IMG/VR virus record: IMGVR_UViG_3300014501_000052
Span: 1-32,462 of that record
Source of the DNA: a virus
Length of the DNA stretch: 32,462 nt
Direction: 5' to 3' (one strand)
Shown in pieces: positions 21,695 through 28,860 of the stretch. The position numbers were made by a program, and so were the translations under genes. How positions within the stretch are numbered: position 1 is the first letter of the stretch; each line of letters begins with the position of its first letter. The notes beneath the pieces are model-generated. The model worked only from the letters and a program-made list of their open reading frames with translations, was not told the origin of the DNA and searched no databases.

Positions 21695-22099
21695 TCAATT
21701 CTGACTGGCGATCTGACACCCGCATCTGGCGCAGTAGGTGCGGTGGCCCCGGCTCATGACCCAGTAGATGAATCCGGGGAAGAGGCAGAGGAGGCTCAGG
21801 AGGATCGTGAAGAGGAGCGAACCGCGGCTCTCGATGCGTGGCGAGCCGACGTAGCCGCAGTTGGGGTTGGGGCAGACCACGTCCCCACGGCGCGGCTGCG
21901 GCCGGAACACGGGGGCGGCGACCGGACCCGGGTTCATGATGATCGGCGGGCGCGGCGGCTGGGCGGACGCCGGGACGGGCGGCGGCCCGTTCGCCCTCGA
22001 AAGCTTGGTATGGCAGGGCTTGCAGACGGCCTTGTCTTCCCAAACGAATGGCGTCTCCAGGTTGCCAATCCCACGCCCGCAATTCTCGCACGTTTCCAT
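21695..22099 (-). CDS. Zinc-ribbon membrane protein downstream of repressor
   Basis: A 134-residue protein with two Cys-pair units at the N-terminus (C-E-N-C near 4-7 and C-K-P-C near 26-29), a Pro-rich linker (38-68), a further C-x4-C pair (CPNPNC near 76-81), one strongly hydrophobic segment (LLFTILLSLLCLFPGFIYWVM, about 95-115) and a final C-A-R-C-G-C. The arrangement is zinc ribbon, linker, zinc ribbon, membrane helix. It follows the repressor in the same direction and would be expressed in the lysogen. That position is used by superinfection-exclusion or other lysogenic-conversion genes, so such a role is a reasonable guess, with no direct evidence. Confidence 0.6.
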   Translation of the reverse strand: METCENCGRGIGNLETPFVWEDKAVCKPCHTKLSRANGPPPVPASAQPPRPPIIMNPGPVAAPVFRPQPRRGDVVCPNPNCGYVGSPRIESRGSLLFTILLSLLCLFPGFIYWVMSRGHRTYCARCGCQIASQN

Positions 22100-22119
22100 A
22101 CCTGTCCCTTTTTTCCCGA

Positions 22120-22137
22120 CCCGGAAATATTTCCGGG
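22120..22137. promoter_or_regulatory. 18-base perfect palindrome upstream of zinc-ribbon gene
   Basis: CCCGGAAAT / ATTTCCGGG, in the 52-base gap between the repressor and the following gene. It shares GGAAAT/ATTTCC half-sites with repeats in the divergent control region, so it may bind the same regulator. Confidence 0.5.
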
Positions 22138-22151
22138 GCGAGCCCGGTGAT

Positions 22152-22769
22152 TCATGGGATCTCTCGCGTCGCGAACACGACGCGGCCGATTCGCTCTACG
22201 TCTGAGCGACTGACAAACGAGCGGTCGAACGCCGGGTTCTGGGGTATGAGTTCCAACTCCTCTCCCCGCTCGATTACTCGGCGCAGCGTACCGGGCGATC
22301 CGCGCAGCTTCAGCCAATGCACTCGCCCTGACTCGACCTGGCCGCCGGCCCGAAAGGCCACAAGGTCTCCCGGCTCGAACCGAGGCGACATCGAGGCATC
22401 GCCCACAGTGGCGCCGAGATGCTCATGCCCAGCGTCTGCGGAGCGCGGCAGGACCAGCAGGGCATCGGTGTCGTCGGCCATTCTGCATCTCTCTCCGCCC
22501 ACCACGTCCACGGCGTAGTTCGTGCCTCCCTCCTCCTCGATCTTGCCCTCATAGGCGTCCTTGACCCGCTCGGGCGACCTCCCGAGCCCCCTGGCTAGCA
22601 TCGCAAGCGTCCCTTGATTGCGGCGTCGGCCGCTCGCGGCGTCCTCGATCTCCTGAATCGTCGATGTGGACAGGCCGCTCCGGCGAGCCAACTCTTCCTG
22701 GCTAATGCGCAGGACGCTTTCCCTCACAAACCTGACCCATCTCGCAAAATCTCCGGCGGAATCCGTCAT
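22152..22769 (-). CDS. CI-type repressor: HTH plus S24-like domain
   Basis: A 205-residue protein. Residues 21-47 form a helix-turn-helix (ISQEELARRSGLSTSTIQEI). The C-terminal domain has GDASMSPRFEPGDLV at 123-137, the S24/LexA pattern with the catalytic Ser126, and ELELIPQNPAFDRSFV. The catalytic Lys expected in the 'x-K-R-[VL]' strand is replaced: the sequence there is TLRRV (Arg163). Self-cleavage may therefore be lost or slow, and induction may use another route. It is transcribed leftward, away from the early operon, and the 120 bases upstream carry operator-like dyads. The repressor function is inferred by family and position. Confidence 0.75.
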   Translation of the reverse strand: MTDSAGDFARWVRFVRESVLRISQEELARRSGLSTSTIQEIEDAASGRRRNQGTLAMLARGLGRSPERVKDAYEGKIEEEGGTNYAVDVVGGERCRMADDTDALLVLPRSADAGHEHLGATVGDASMSPRFEPGDLVAFRAGGQVESGRVHWLKLRGSPGTLRRVIERGEELELIPQNPAFDRSFVSRSDVERIGRVVFATREIP

Positions 22770-22788
22770 TTCCCGGCGACTTTAGCGG

Positions 22789-22794
22789 ATTATC
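22789..22794 (-). promoter_or_regulatory. Possible -10 box for repressor transcription
   Basis: GATAAT on the minus strand, 20 bases before the repressor ATG, giving a very short leader. No good -35 is seen 17 bases upstream, so this would be a weak or activated promoter. Confidence 0.35.
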
Positions 22795-22818
22795 CTAGAT
22801 GATACCCGAAAATTCTTC

Positions 22819-22834
22819 GATGTCCCTTGACATC
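22819..22834. promoter_or_regulatory. Operator-like dyad over the early -35
   Basis: GATGTC, 4 bases, GACATC: a perfect 6+6 inverted repeat. The right arm overlaps the -35 hexamer TTGACA of the rightward promoter, an ideal location for repression. Confidence 0.55.
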
Positions 22835-22854
22835 CCATATTTCCCATGTAATAT
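22827..22854 (+). promoter_or_regulatory. Rightward early promoter
   Basis: TTGACA at 22827-22832 (perfect -35), 16-base spacer, TAATAT at 22849-22854 (4 of 6). It precedes the early genes and overlaps two repeats that could be operators. Confidence 0.6.
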
Positions 22855-22897
22855 CGCGTGAATCCGGGTCAAGTTTCCCGGTGATCCTATGGGAAAT
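22839..22897. promoter_or_regulatory. Separated 9-base inverted repeat
   Basis: ATTTCCCAT at 22839-22847, inside the early promoter, is exactly inverted as ATGGGAAAT at 22889-22897. The 41-base gap is about four helical turns, compatible with looping or with two operator half-sites. Confidence 0.4.
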
Positions 22898-23265
22898 CGG
22901 TTGGACGATGGCTGAAACGGCAGATCGAGGGCCGGCTACAGACGCAGTCTCAGTTCGCAGCGCAGGCCGGAATCCCGCTTCCGACCATCAAGGGGTGGAT
23001 TGGCCGGCGACGTCCATCGCTCTACGGCCTGTCGGTTGCCAGGCTGGCGAAAGCGCTTGGGACTCCTCGCGGGGCGATCGACCGGCGGGTGACGAAACGC
23101 GAAAGGCGAGGTGGATTTCGAGGACTTTCCGTTTCACCCGGCCACGCGGCCGCATGCGGTATCTCGCCTGCAAGGCAGCCGGCGTGTCGCCCCATTATGC
23201 GGAGACTTGGGTGGCGGGCGACGGTTCCGTGGTGGCCGCGCTCAACCAGGTCAGGCGCGAACTGA
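22885..23265 (+). pseudogene. Ner/Cro-like HTH frame without a normal start
   Basis: Codons from 22885 encode VGRWLKRQIEGRLQTQSQ followed by FAAQAGIPLPTIKGW and LYGLSVARLAKALGTPRG, a clear helix-turn-helix of the Ner/Cro class, placed as the first gene of the early operon where Mu has ner. The frame has no ATG, GTG or TTG between its upstream stop (22882-22884) and the domain. An ATG at 22889 lies one base out of frame (ATGGGAAAT); one extra G would give M-G-K-S-V-G-R-W-L. GC-rich third positions end near 23105, so the last 50 codons are probably not real. Either a homopolymer error, a genuine frameshift mutation, or a CTG start at 22912. Confidence 0.5.
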
Positions 23266-23321
23266 CGAAAAGTCAGAGAGCGGCGGTGGCCATGATGATC
23301 AAGGAGGGGGTTGACCTATGA
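23154..23321 (+). CDS. ParB-like nuclease domain fragment
   Basis: A 55-residue product from the ATG at 23154, MRYLACKAAGVSPHYAETWV at the start, ending ELTKSQRAAVAMMIKEGVDL. The 'R-Y-x-A-C-x-x-A-G-V' and 'L-T-x-S-Q-R-A-A-V-A' segments are the second half of a ParB/Srx-type domain; the upstream in-frame codons for R-G-R continue the 'G-R-x-R-Y' motif. The first half of the domain is missing in this frame. It ends with an ATGA overlap into the ParB-methyltransferase gene, which carries a related segment (MTVSQKAAAAVEVA). It is likely a truncated or frame-disrupted ParB-like gene. Confidence 0.5.
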   Translation: MRYLACKAAGVSPHYAETWVAGDGSVVAALNQVRRELTKSQRAAVAMMIKEGVDL

Positions 23322-24655
23322 AGAGACTGTTGCCCCACCCGTTGTCCGAGCTGCTGCCGCCGCTTGGTCCCGAACAGTTCGCAGCACTAAAGGATGCGAT
23401 CGCCCACAACAAGGGCCTGCTGAAGCCGGTTGTCTTGTTTGATGGGAAGATCCTGGACGGGCGCCACCGCGCCATCGCCTGCTACGAGCTCGGACTTCCG
23501 GTGAGAACGATTGAGTTCGATCCGGCGTGGGGATCTCCGGCGTTTTTCGTATACCAAAACTCGTTGAACCGTGAGATGACGGTTTCACAGAAAGCGGCGG
23601 CGGCCGTTGAAGTGGCGGACGCACTGGCCGCTGAGGCAGAATCCCGCTCCCGGTCCAACCTGAAAAAAGGGTCCCGACCCGGCAATATTTCCGTGCCGCA
23701 GGGCGAGTCCCGTGATCTGGCCGGCTCACTCTGGCGCGTCTCAGGGAGGTACGTTTCAGAGGCTAAGGCAATCCGGGAACACGATGCAAAGCTTTACTCG
23801 GCCGTCCGACTTGGCGCTGTGACGATTGCGCAAGCAAAGAGAGAGATTCACCGCAACAAGAAGCGCAAGGCCTTGGCCAAGCCGGCGGCGGCCCCATCGG
23901 CGCAGGCCTGGGAGACCTGGGACATCATCGCCGGCGACTGCCTGAAGGTGATGCCCACGATGCCCCGCCGCCACGCCCGTTTGATCTTCGCCGACCCTCC
24001 CTACAACCAGTCGATCGACTATGGAGACGGCGAGAAGGCCGACGCTCGCTCTGAGTCGGAGTATCTGGACGAATGCGCCCAATGGATGGCGGAATGTTTC
24101 GAGCTGCTCGCCCCGGATGGCACGATGTGCGTGCTGATCTCTGATGAGTATGCGGCGCACTACGCGATCATGCTCGGCGAGATCGGTTTTCACCGGCGTT
24201 CCTGGATCAAGTGGTACGAGAGCTTCGGCGTCAACTGCAACAACAACTTCAATCGTTGCAGCCGGCACGTTTTCTACTGCGTGAAGGACGAACAGAACTT
24301 CGTCTTCAACCCCGACGCCTTCAACCGCCAATCGGACCGGCAAGTCAAATACGGCGATAAGCGCGCCAACCCCAAGGGAAAGATCTGGGACAACGTCTGG
24401 GGCATCAACCCGCCCATTCCGAGGCTGGTCGATAACGCTCCCGAGCGCATGCCCGATTTTCGCACGCAGCTCCCCCTGGCCCTGTTGAAGCCAATTGTCG
24501 AGGGGTTCAGCGATCCGGGCGACGTGGTCCTTGACCCCTTTTCCGGGAGCGGCACGACGGTGGCCGCCGCGAAGCTGCTGGGCCGCAAAGGCATCGGCAT
24601 TGAGAAGAACGCGGCTCGGGCGGAGCAATCGAGGCAGAGGCTCGCCAGTGTTTAG
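23318..24655 (+). CDS. ParB-domain DNA methyltransferase fusion
   Basis: A 445-residue protein. Residues 1-110 are a ParB-like domain: LKPVVLFDGKILDGRHRAIA at about 35-54 and a helical part with NREMTVSQKAAAA. Residues 200-445 are an amino-methyltransferase of the beta arrangement: DPPY at 226-229 (motif IV) comes before DPFSGSGTT near 400-410 (motif I, SAM binding). It would methylate adenine N6 or cytosine N4. Phages use such fusions to protect DNA from host restriction or regulate genes. The start at 23318 overlaps the preceding stop (ATGA). No cognate nuclease is nearby, so it is an orphan enzyme. Confidence 0.85.
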   Translation: MKRLLPHPLSELLPPLGPEQFAALKDAIAHNKGLLKPVVLFDGKILDGRHRAIACYELGLPVRTIEFDPAWGSPAFFVYQNSLNREMTVSQKAAAAVEVADALAAEAESRSRSNLKKGSRPGNISVPQGESRDLAGSLWRVSGRYVSEAKAIREHDAKLYSAVRLGAVTIAQAKREIHRNKKRKALAKPAAAPSAQAWETWDIIAGDCLKVMPTMPRRHARLIFADPPYNQSIDYGDGEKADARSESEYLDECAQWMAECFELLAPDGTMCVLISDEYAAHYAIMLGEIGFHRRSWIKWYESFGVNCNNNFNRCSRHVFYCVKDEQNFVFNPDAFNRQSDRQVKYGDKRANPKGKIWDNVWGINPPIPRLVDNAPERMPDFRTQLPLALLKPIVEGFSDPGDVVLDPFSGSGTTVAAAKLLGRKGIGIEKNAARAEQSRQRLASV

Positions 24656-24684
24656 TCCCAGCAGCTCAGCGATTCGAGCGGACT

Positions 24685-24927
24685 ATGCCCGATCGAACGA
24701 AGCCAATTACGTCCTACAAGACCGAGAAGCAGCGGGACTGGCACATGCTCCGAGCGCTGACTGAAGACATGATCGCCGCCGCCGTGGCCAACGGGACGCA
24801 CAGCGACGGGCCGGCAGACACGGTGTGCCAGGGTTGCCGGCGATGGGTGAAGAGCATCACGCACGTGACGCTGGACCACAAGAGGCTATGCAAGGACTGC
24901 GATCCGACGAAAGAGAGGCGCGCATGA
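24685..24927 (+). CDS. Small zinc-finger protein
   Basis: An 80-residue basic protein, MPDRTKPITSYKTEKQRDWH at the start, with a C-x2-C (CQGC) and a second C-x2-C (CKDC) separated by about 19 residues, a treble-clef or zinc-ribbon-like site near the C-terminus. Its TGA overlaps the next ATG. Phage early operons often carry small zinc-binding proteins of unknown role. Nucleic-acid binding is plausible. Confidence 0.55.
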   Translation: MPDRTKPITSYKTEKQRDWHMLRALTEDMIAAAVANGTHSDGPADTVCQGCRRWVKSITHVTLDHKRLCKDCDPTKERRA

Positions 24928-25094
24928 GCCGCTACCGATGGATTCGCCTGGCGCCGGGAAGCTTCTGGGAGATCGCCTTCGTGTTCGATGGCCTGGTGAT
25001 GTTCCACGGCATGCACACCCGTTACTCGATCGAGTCGCTCGCCGGGAAATACCCGCAATTGGAATGGGGGCCAGTCATTCAGGAAGTGGAGTGA
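24924..25094 (+). CDS. Hypothetical small protein, 56 residues
   Basis: Starts MSRYRWIRLAPGSFWEIAFV at 24924 with an ATGA overlap and a GAGAGG ribosome-binding site. The remainder (GLVMFHGMHTRYSIESLAGK) is a compact alpha/beta mix with several aromatic residues, no Cys and no membrane segment. Unknown function; the gene is supported by coupled junctions on both sides. Confidence 0.5.
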   Translation: MSRYRWIRLAPGSFWEIAFVFDGLVMFHGMHTRYSIESLAGKYPQLEWGPVIQEVE

Positions 25095-25097
25095 TCT

Positions 25098-25349
25098 ATG
25101 CCTATCACCGACTCGGACACCGTCGCCGACACAGCCTATGACATCCTCACCCAGGCCTACCGGGCCTGGAGCGTGGATCGCTTCCTGTGCCACCCCACCG
25201 AGGCGATCCGGCTGTGCAAGTCGGTGCGGGCGATCTTGCACCGCCCGAAGCTGTCGGATGAGGACATTCTGTGGACCCTGGTCAACGCCAGGAAAAGGGG
25301 ACGGGTGAAGGGCGCGGGCGTCAACATCAAACATCGCGCCATCCGCTAA
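25098..25349 (+). CDS. Hypothetical helical protein, 83 residues
   Basis: Starts MPITDSDTVADTAYDILTQA at 25098, 3 bases after the previous stop, with GGAG upstream. Mostly helical: AYRAWSVDRFLCHPTEAIRL, then LSDEDILWTLVNARKRGR, ending with a basic tail (VKGAGVNIKHRAIR). The second half resembles a small winged or helix-turn-helix arrangement, so nucleic-acid binding is possible, but no family is recognised. Confidence 0.5.
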   Translation: MPITDSDTVADTAYDILTQAYRAWSVDRFLCHPTEAIRLCKSVRAILHRPKLSDEDILWTLVNARKRGRVKGAGVNIKHRAIR

Positions 25350-25380
25350 GGACAAAACTTTTCACGGAGGATTTTACCAA

Positions 25381-25602
25381 ATGGGAATGCTCAGCATCGG
25401 ACGCAGGCCATTCACGGCCACACAGAAGGGCAATTGGATCCGGCTGATACTGCCGGACGGGCGAGAAGCCTATGTGGGGCTGGAGACCGAGACGCGCGGC
25501 GGCGAGCAGTGCTGCCGCGCCCTGGTCGTCGCACCGCTGGACGTGCGGATCGAACGGACCGAACGGATCGAACGACGGGAGGGGGACACATGCCAGGTGT
25601 AA
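25381..25602 (+). CDS. CsrA-like small protein (divergent)
   Basis: A 73-residue protein starting MGMLSIGRRPFTATQKGNWI after a strong GGAGGA site. The order of elements follows CsrA/RsmA: an N-terminal 'M-L-x-x-x-R-R' strand, a charged central strand, then CRALVVAPLDVRIERTERIE, which aligns with the CsrA segment 'V-R-x-G-[IV]-x-A-P-x-[DE]-V-x-V-x-R-x-E-[IV]' including the RNA-contacting Arg. It is longer in the middle than typical CsrA (about 61 residues) and lacks the usual G-E-x-[IL]-x-I-G motif. If real, it would be a phage-encoded post-transcriptional regulator of host mRNAs. Moderate confidence only; a structural comparison is needed to decide. Confidence 0.45.
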   Translation: MGMLSIGRRPFTATQKGNWIRLILPDGREAYVGLETETRGGEQCCRALVVAPLDVRIERTERIERREGDTCQV

Positions 25603-26375
25603 CCGCAACCGCGCATCTCTGCGCAACCGAGGATCGCGCCATGACAACGCTCTACGATCAGATCAGCGAGGCGAAATTGACGGGGATCAAACCGGGGCAG
25701 ATCGCCGCCGCCATCATCCACTACCCCGAAGAGTACCGCTGCCCGGCTTGTGACAGCCTCATCCCGCCCACCATGATGAAGCGGGAAGACGAGACGCACG
25801 TGCAGACCTTGCAGCTTGTCCGCAAAGTGCAGATCTACTGCGGGCACTGCAATGCGGCCTTCGCCGCGCGGTTCGCCCTGCGCAGCGGGCTGCTGGCCCA
25901 ACTCGACTCGGTCACCCGGGTGAACCTGGACGGACTGAAACAGCTCAAGGCGGAACTGGGCGTGGTCAATGGCGACCGGCAGTACGTCTACGACCCGCAA
26001 TCCGCCGACGCGGTCCGGCTCGAGACCGCCGAGGAACGGCGGGAGCGGATGCGCCTGGACCGCGAAGAGTTGTATGACCGGATCACGGCCACCGAGTTGC
26101 AGCTTGTGAGCCTGAAGGCGGCGTTCCGGCAGATGATGGGTGAGCATCGCGACCAATGCCAGAGGAACGCGCTGGCCGCCAGCCTGCCCGGCTGGGAGCC
26201 GAGCGGCTCGCTGGATCAGGAGAGCTGCGGTTGGTCGGTGGAAGCACAGGCGCGTCGAATCGCCGCCGCGGGACCCAGGGTCGCCGCCGAACGAGAGATG
26301 GCCAGAAGGCAAGACGAGGCCGCCGAGTTTGCCCGCCGCTCGTTCGATACATCCACGTCGCAACTGGTGGGATAG
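25590..26375 (+). CDS. Zinc-ribbon plus coiled-coil early protein
   Basis: Starting at the ATG at 25590 (GGAGGGGG upstream) gives 261 residues; the next ATG at 25641 (MTTLYDQISEAKLTGIKPGQ, GAGG upstream) gives 244 and is equally likely. A zinc-ribbon-like core has C-P-A-C and Y-C-G-H-C about 33 residues apart. After it, long charged helices (LETAEERRERMRLDREELYD; TELQLVSLKAAFRQMMG) form a probable coiled coil. The C-terminal third is Arg/Ala/Glu-rich. It may bind nucleic acid or act as an adaptor in the early operon upstream of the transposase. No known family. Confidence 0.55.
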   Translation: MPGVTATAHLCATEDRAMTTLYDQISEAKLTGIKPGQIAAAIIHYPEEYRCPACDSLIPPTMMKREDETHVQTLQLVRKVQIYCGHCNAAFAARFALRSGLLAQLDSVTRVNLDGLKQLKAELGVVNGDRQYVYDPQSADAVRLETAEERRERMRLDREELYDRITATELQLVSLKAAFRQMMGEHRDQCQRNALAASLPGWEPSGSLDQESCGWSVEAQARRIAAAGPRVAAEREMARRQDEAAEFARRSFDTSTSQLVG

Positions 26376-26379
26376 GACC

Positions 26380-26808
26380 ATGGACTCGCCCCTCTACAAC
26401 ATGACGCTGACCGAGCTGCGCATGTACAAGGCGATCGGCGGGATTTTACCCACGGTCCTTGAGCGGCGGCTGCAGCGCGGCGAGCCAGACCGGGTGGCCT
26501 GGTACCAGCCGGCCCGGCTGGCTTTGCCGCCGCTGGTGACCCGGCCCTTGGAAGACGTGCGGGCGGAGCTGGCCGGCCTGGAGCGGCACGCCATGGCCGC
26601 CAAGCTGGGGCAGGCGGCCGTGGAGCGGCCTGTCCCCCAGATTCTGCGCCCCATCGAGTCGATCGACCCCTGGGGCCTGCGCTACGCCACGCTTCTAACT
26701 GGGGCACGCCGCCTCCGCGTGGACGTTGAGGAATTGCTGGAGGCGTGCCGCGACGGATCGACCCGTTGCTACGGACGGCGCTGGAGGTTTTTACGGAGCG
26801 CCGCATGA
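26380..26808 (+). CDS. Hypothetical protein upstream of transposase
   Basis: A 142-residue protein from the ATG at 26380 (MDSPLYNMTLTELRMYKAIG); in-frame codons upstream overlap the previous gene. Its TGA overlaps the transposase ATG (ATGA), implying coupled translation. The N-terminal region (LTELRMYKAIGGILPTVLER) is helical, a Pro-rich middle follows, and the end (LRVDVEELLEACRDGSTRCY) resembles a helix-turn-helix tail. It could be an accessory to transposition or a regulator. Unrecognised. Confidence 0.5.
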   Translation: MDSPLYNMTLTELRMYKAIGGILPTVLERRLQRGEPDRVAWYQPARLALPPLVTRPLEDVRAELAGLERHAMAAKLGQAAVERPVPQILRPIESIDPWGLRYATLLTGARRLRVDVEELLEACRDGSTRCYGRRWRFLRSAA

Positions 26809-28856
26809 CCACCCCTGCCCTACTCCCCACAACCCCACTCGCCACCCTGCCGGCCCCTGCCAACGGTTGGATCGACCTGCCGACAGCCGCCAAGCGGTCT
26901 GGCAAATCAATAGGCCACCTGCGCCGCTGGTGTGGCTCGGCAACCTATGCACCCGGGGGAGTCACCCTCCAGAGCAAAGGGCTGGCCAAACTTGTAACGG
27001 TGCCTGGCGCAAAGCCGGAATGGATATTGAAGGAGGAGGCCGATCCATCCTTCGCCGCCGTTAAATTCGCCGATCAGCTTGGGACCAACCTGCGCGGGCT
27101 AACCGACCGCCAGCGGCAGACAGCCCAATTGCGCCGGCTGATCCTGGACAAGTGGAGCGAGGCAGTCAAAGCGGGGTTCACCCTGGGCTTCGACAAAGAC
27201 AAGGTCACCGGGCGCTTCGTGGAACAGCTCTTCCTGGGACAGATCGCCGGCATCCCGAAGAGCATCGAGGTGTGCCGCCGGACGCTGTATCGGTGGGAGG
27301 GGCTGTGGGACAGCGGCGGCCTGGCGGCGCTGGCGGACGGACGGGGCGGCGGCAAGGTAGAGAAAGGGGCAGACCCATTCATTGAGGCGGTCAAGCACTA
27401 TTACCTGTCCAAGCGGCAACTGCCGTTGACTACCTGCCACAAGATGGCCTGCCTGGACGCCGCGGAGAAAGGATGGGAGGTCCCATCGCGGCGGACCTGC
27501 CAGCGGGCCATCGACGGCTTGCCCAAAGGGGTCGTCATCAAACAGAGATTCGGAGAGGAGGCGTATACGAACGAAGCACAGTCGTATATCGAGCGGGACT
27601 ATTCCGGGCTGCGCAGCAACCAGATCTGGGTAGGCGACCATCACCAATTCGACGTGATCTGCCGGCACGGGGATAAGCTGATTCGCCCCTGGCTGACCGC
27701 CTGGATGGATATGCGGTCCAGGAAGATCGTGGGGCGGCAGGTGTTCGCTCATGACCCCAACTCGGACACCATCCTGTCGGCCCTGCGCATGGGGTGCCTG
27801 GATGCTGGGGTCCCTGAGACGGTGATGATCGACAACGGCAAGGATTACGACTCCTACGCGCTCAACGGGCGAACGAAGAAAGACCGCTGGCTGATCCGCA
27901 AGGGCAAGATCCAGCTTGACCCGGTGTACGCCGGGGGCGTCTTCGCCGCCCTGGGCATCGAGGCGAAATTCGTGCTCCCCTACCACGGGCAGAGCAAGCC
28001 GATCGAGCGGTTCTTCGGAACGGTCGAACAGCAGACGCCGGTGTGGGCCACCTACTGCGGGCGCAGCACGGCCCACAAGCCGGAAGACCTGGAGTTGCAG
28101 CTTGATCGCGGCAACGCTCCGCAGTTGACGGATTTTATCGAGTGGTTTTCGGGGCACGGGGGGTGGATCGAGACGTATCACAACACGGTCCACACGGGCG
28201 ACGGGATGGACGGCAAGACGCCCAACCAGGTGTTTGCCGAGAATTTGTCCTGCAAGCGGACGACGACGCCAGAGCTACTGGACGTGCTCCTGCTGAAGCC
28301 GACGCCGCCGCTGAAGGTGGGACAGAACGGGGTGACCTGGCAGGGCCTGCGCTATGGCCAGCATTGCCCGGAGTTGATTGAGATGCTGGGGCGGGAGGTT
28401 TTGCTCCGGGTGGACGATCGGGACCTCAGCAGGGTCCAGGTGTGGACCAAAGAGGGGCGGTTCGTCTGTGTCGCCCCGGCCAATGAGCGAGTGCCGGTCA
28501 ATGCGACCAGTCAGGAGCTGCGCAAGGCGATCGCGGCGACTAAGTCGGATAGGAAGCTCATGAAGGACTTCGTGGAAGCCGGGCCGCGCATGGCCGACGA
28601 CCTCCCCGACAAGATTTTGCGCGCGCGGGCCCGCGTGGCGGCCGCCGTCAAGCCTGGGGAGACGCTGGATCTGGATACAGGCGAGGTCTCATTGAAACCG
28701 GTTCGATCGCCCCTGGAAGACCAGTTGCCGGCCCTTCAAAAGGCGTTGGAAGCCCGGGGGAGTATGCGTATGGCCGTCGGCGCCGAGAATGTAAGCGAAG
28801 ACCCCATGGCCGACTTGAAGGCGGCCCTGCAACGCCGCGAAGAGGCAGAGGAGTAG
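26805..28856 (+). CDS. Mu-type DDE transposase (MuA family)
   Basis: A 683-residue protein starting at 26805 (MTTPALLPTTPLATLP). An N-terminal DNA-binding region follows (GWIDLPTAAKRSGKSIGHLR, a HTH-like start). The catalytic core has the RNase-H-fold triad: D at about 278 in IWVGDHHQFDV, D at 343 in VMIDNGKDY, and E at 401 in KPIERFFGTVEQ. The spacing of 65 and 58 matches MuA (269, 336, 392). The C-terminal beta-barrel and tail (DRDLSRVQVWTKEGRFV) match the Mu C-terminal domain. It joins phage ends to target DNA and drives replicative transposition. The next gene is the AAA+ partner. All key residues are intact. Confident. Confidence 0.95.
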   Translation: MTTPALLPTTPLATLPAPANGWIDLPTAAKRSGKSIGHLRRWCGSATYAPGGVTLQSKGLAKLVTVPGAKPEWILKEEADPSFAAVKFADQLGTNLRGLTDRQRQTAQLRRLILDKWSEAVKAGFTLGFDKDKVTGRFVEQLFLGQIAGIPKSIEVCRRTLYRWEGLWDSGGLAALADGRGGGKVEKGADPFIEAVKHYYLSKRQLPLTTCHKMACLDAAEKGWEVPSRRTCQRAIDGLPKGVVIKQRFGEEAYTNEAQSYIERDYSGLRSNQIWVGDHHQFDVICRHGDKLIRPWLTAWMDMRSRKIVGRQVFAHDPNSDTILSALRMGCLDAGVPETVMIDNGKDYDSYALNGRTKKDRWLIRKGKIQLDPVYAGGVFAALGIEAKFVLPYHGQSKPIERFFGTVEQQTPVWATYCGRSTAHKPEDLELQLDRGNAPQLTDFIEWFSGHGGWIETYHNTVHTGDGMDGKTPNQVFAENLSCKRTTTPELLDVLLLKPTPPLKVGQNGVTWQGLRYGQHCPELIEMLGREVLLRVDDRDLSRVQVWTKEGRFVCVAPANERVPVNATSQELRKAIAATKSDRKLMKDFVEAGPRMADDLPDKILRARARVAAAVKPGETLDLDTGEVSLKPVRSPLEDQLPALQKALEARGSMRMAVGAENVSEDPMADLKAALQRREEAEE

Positions 28857-28860
28857 GCCC

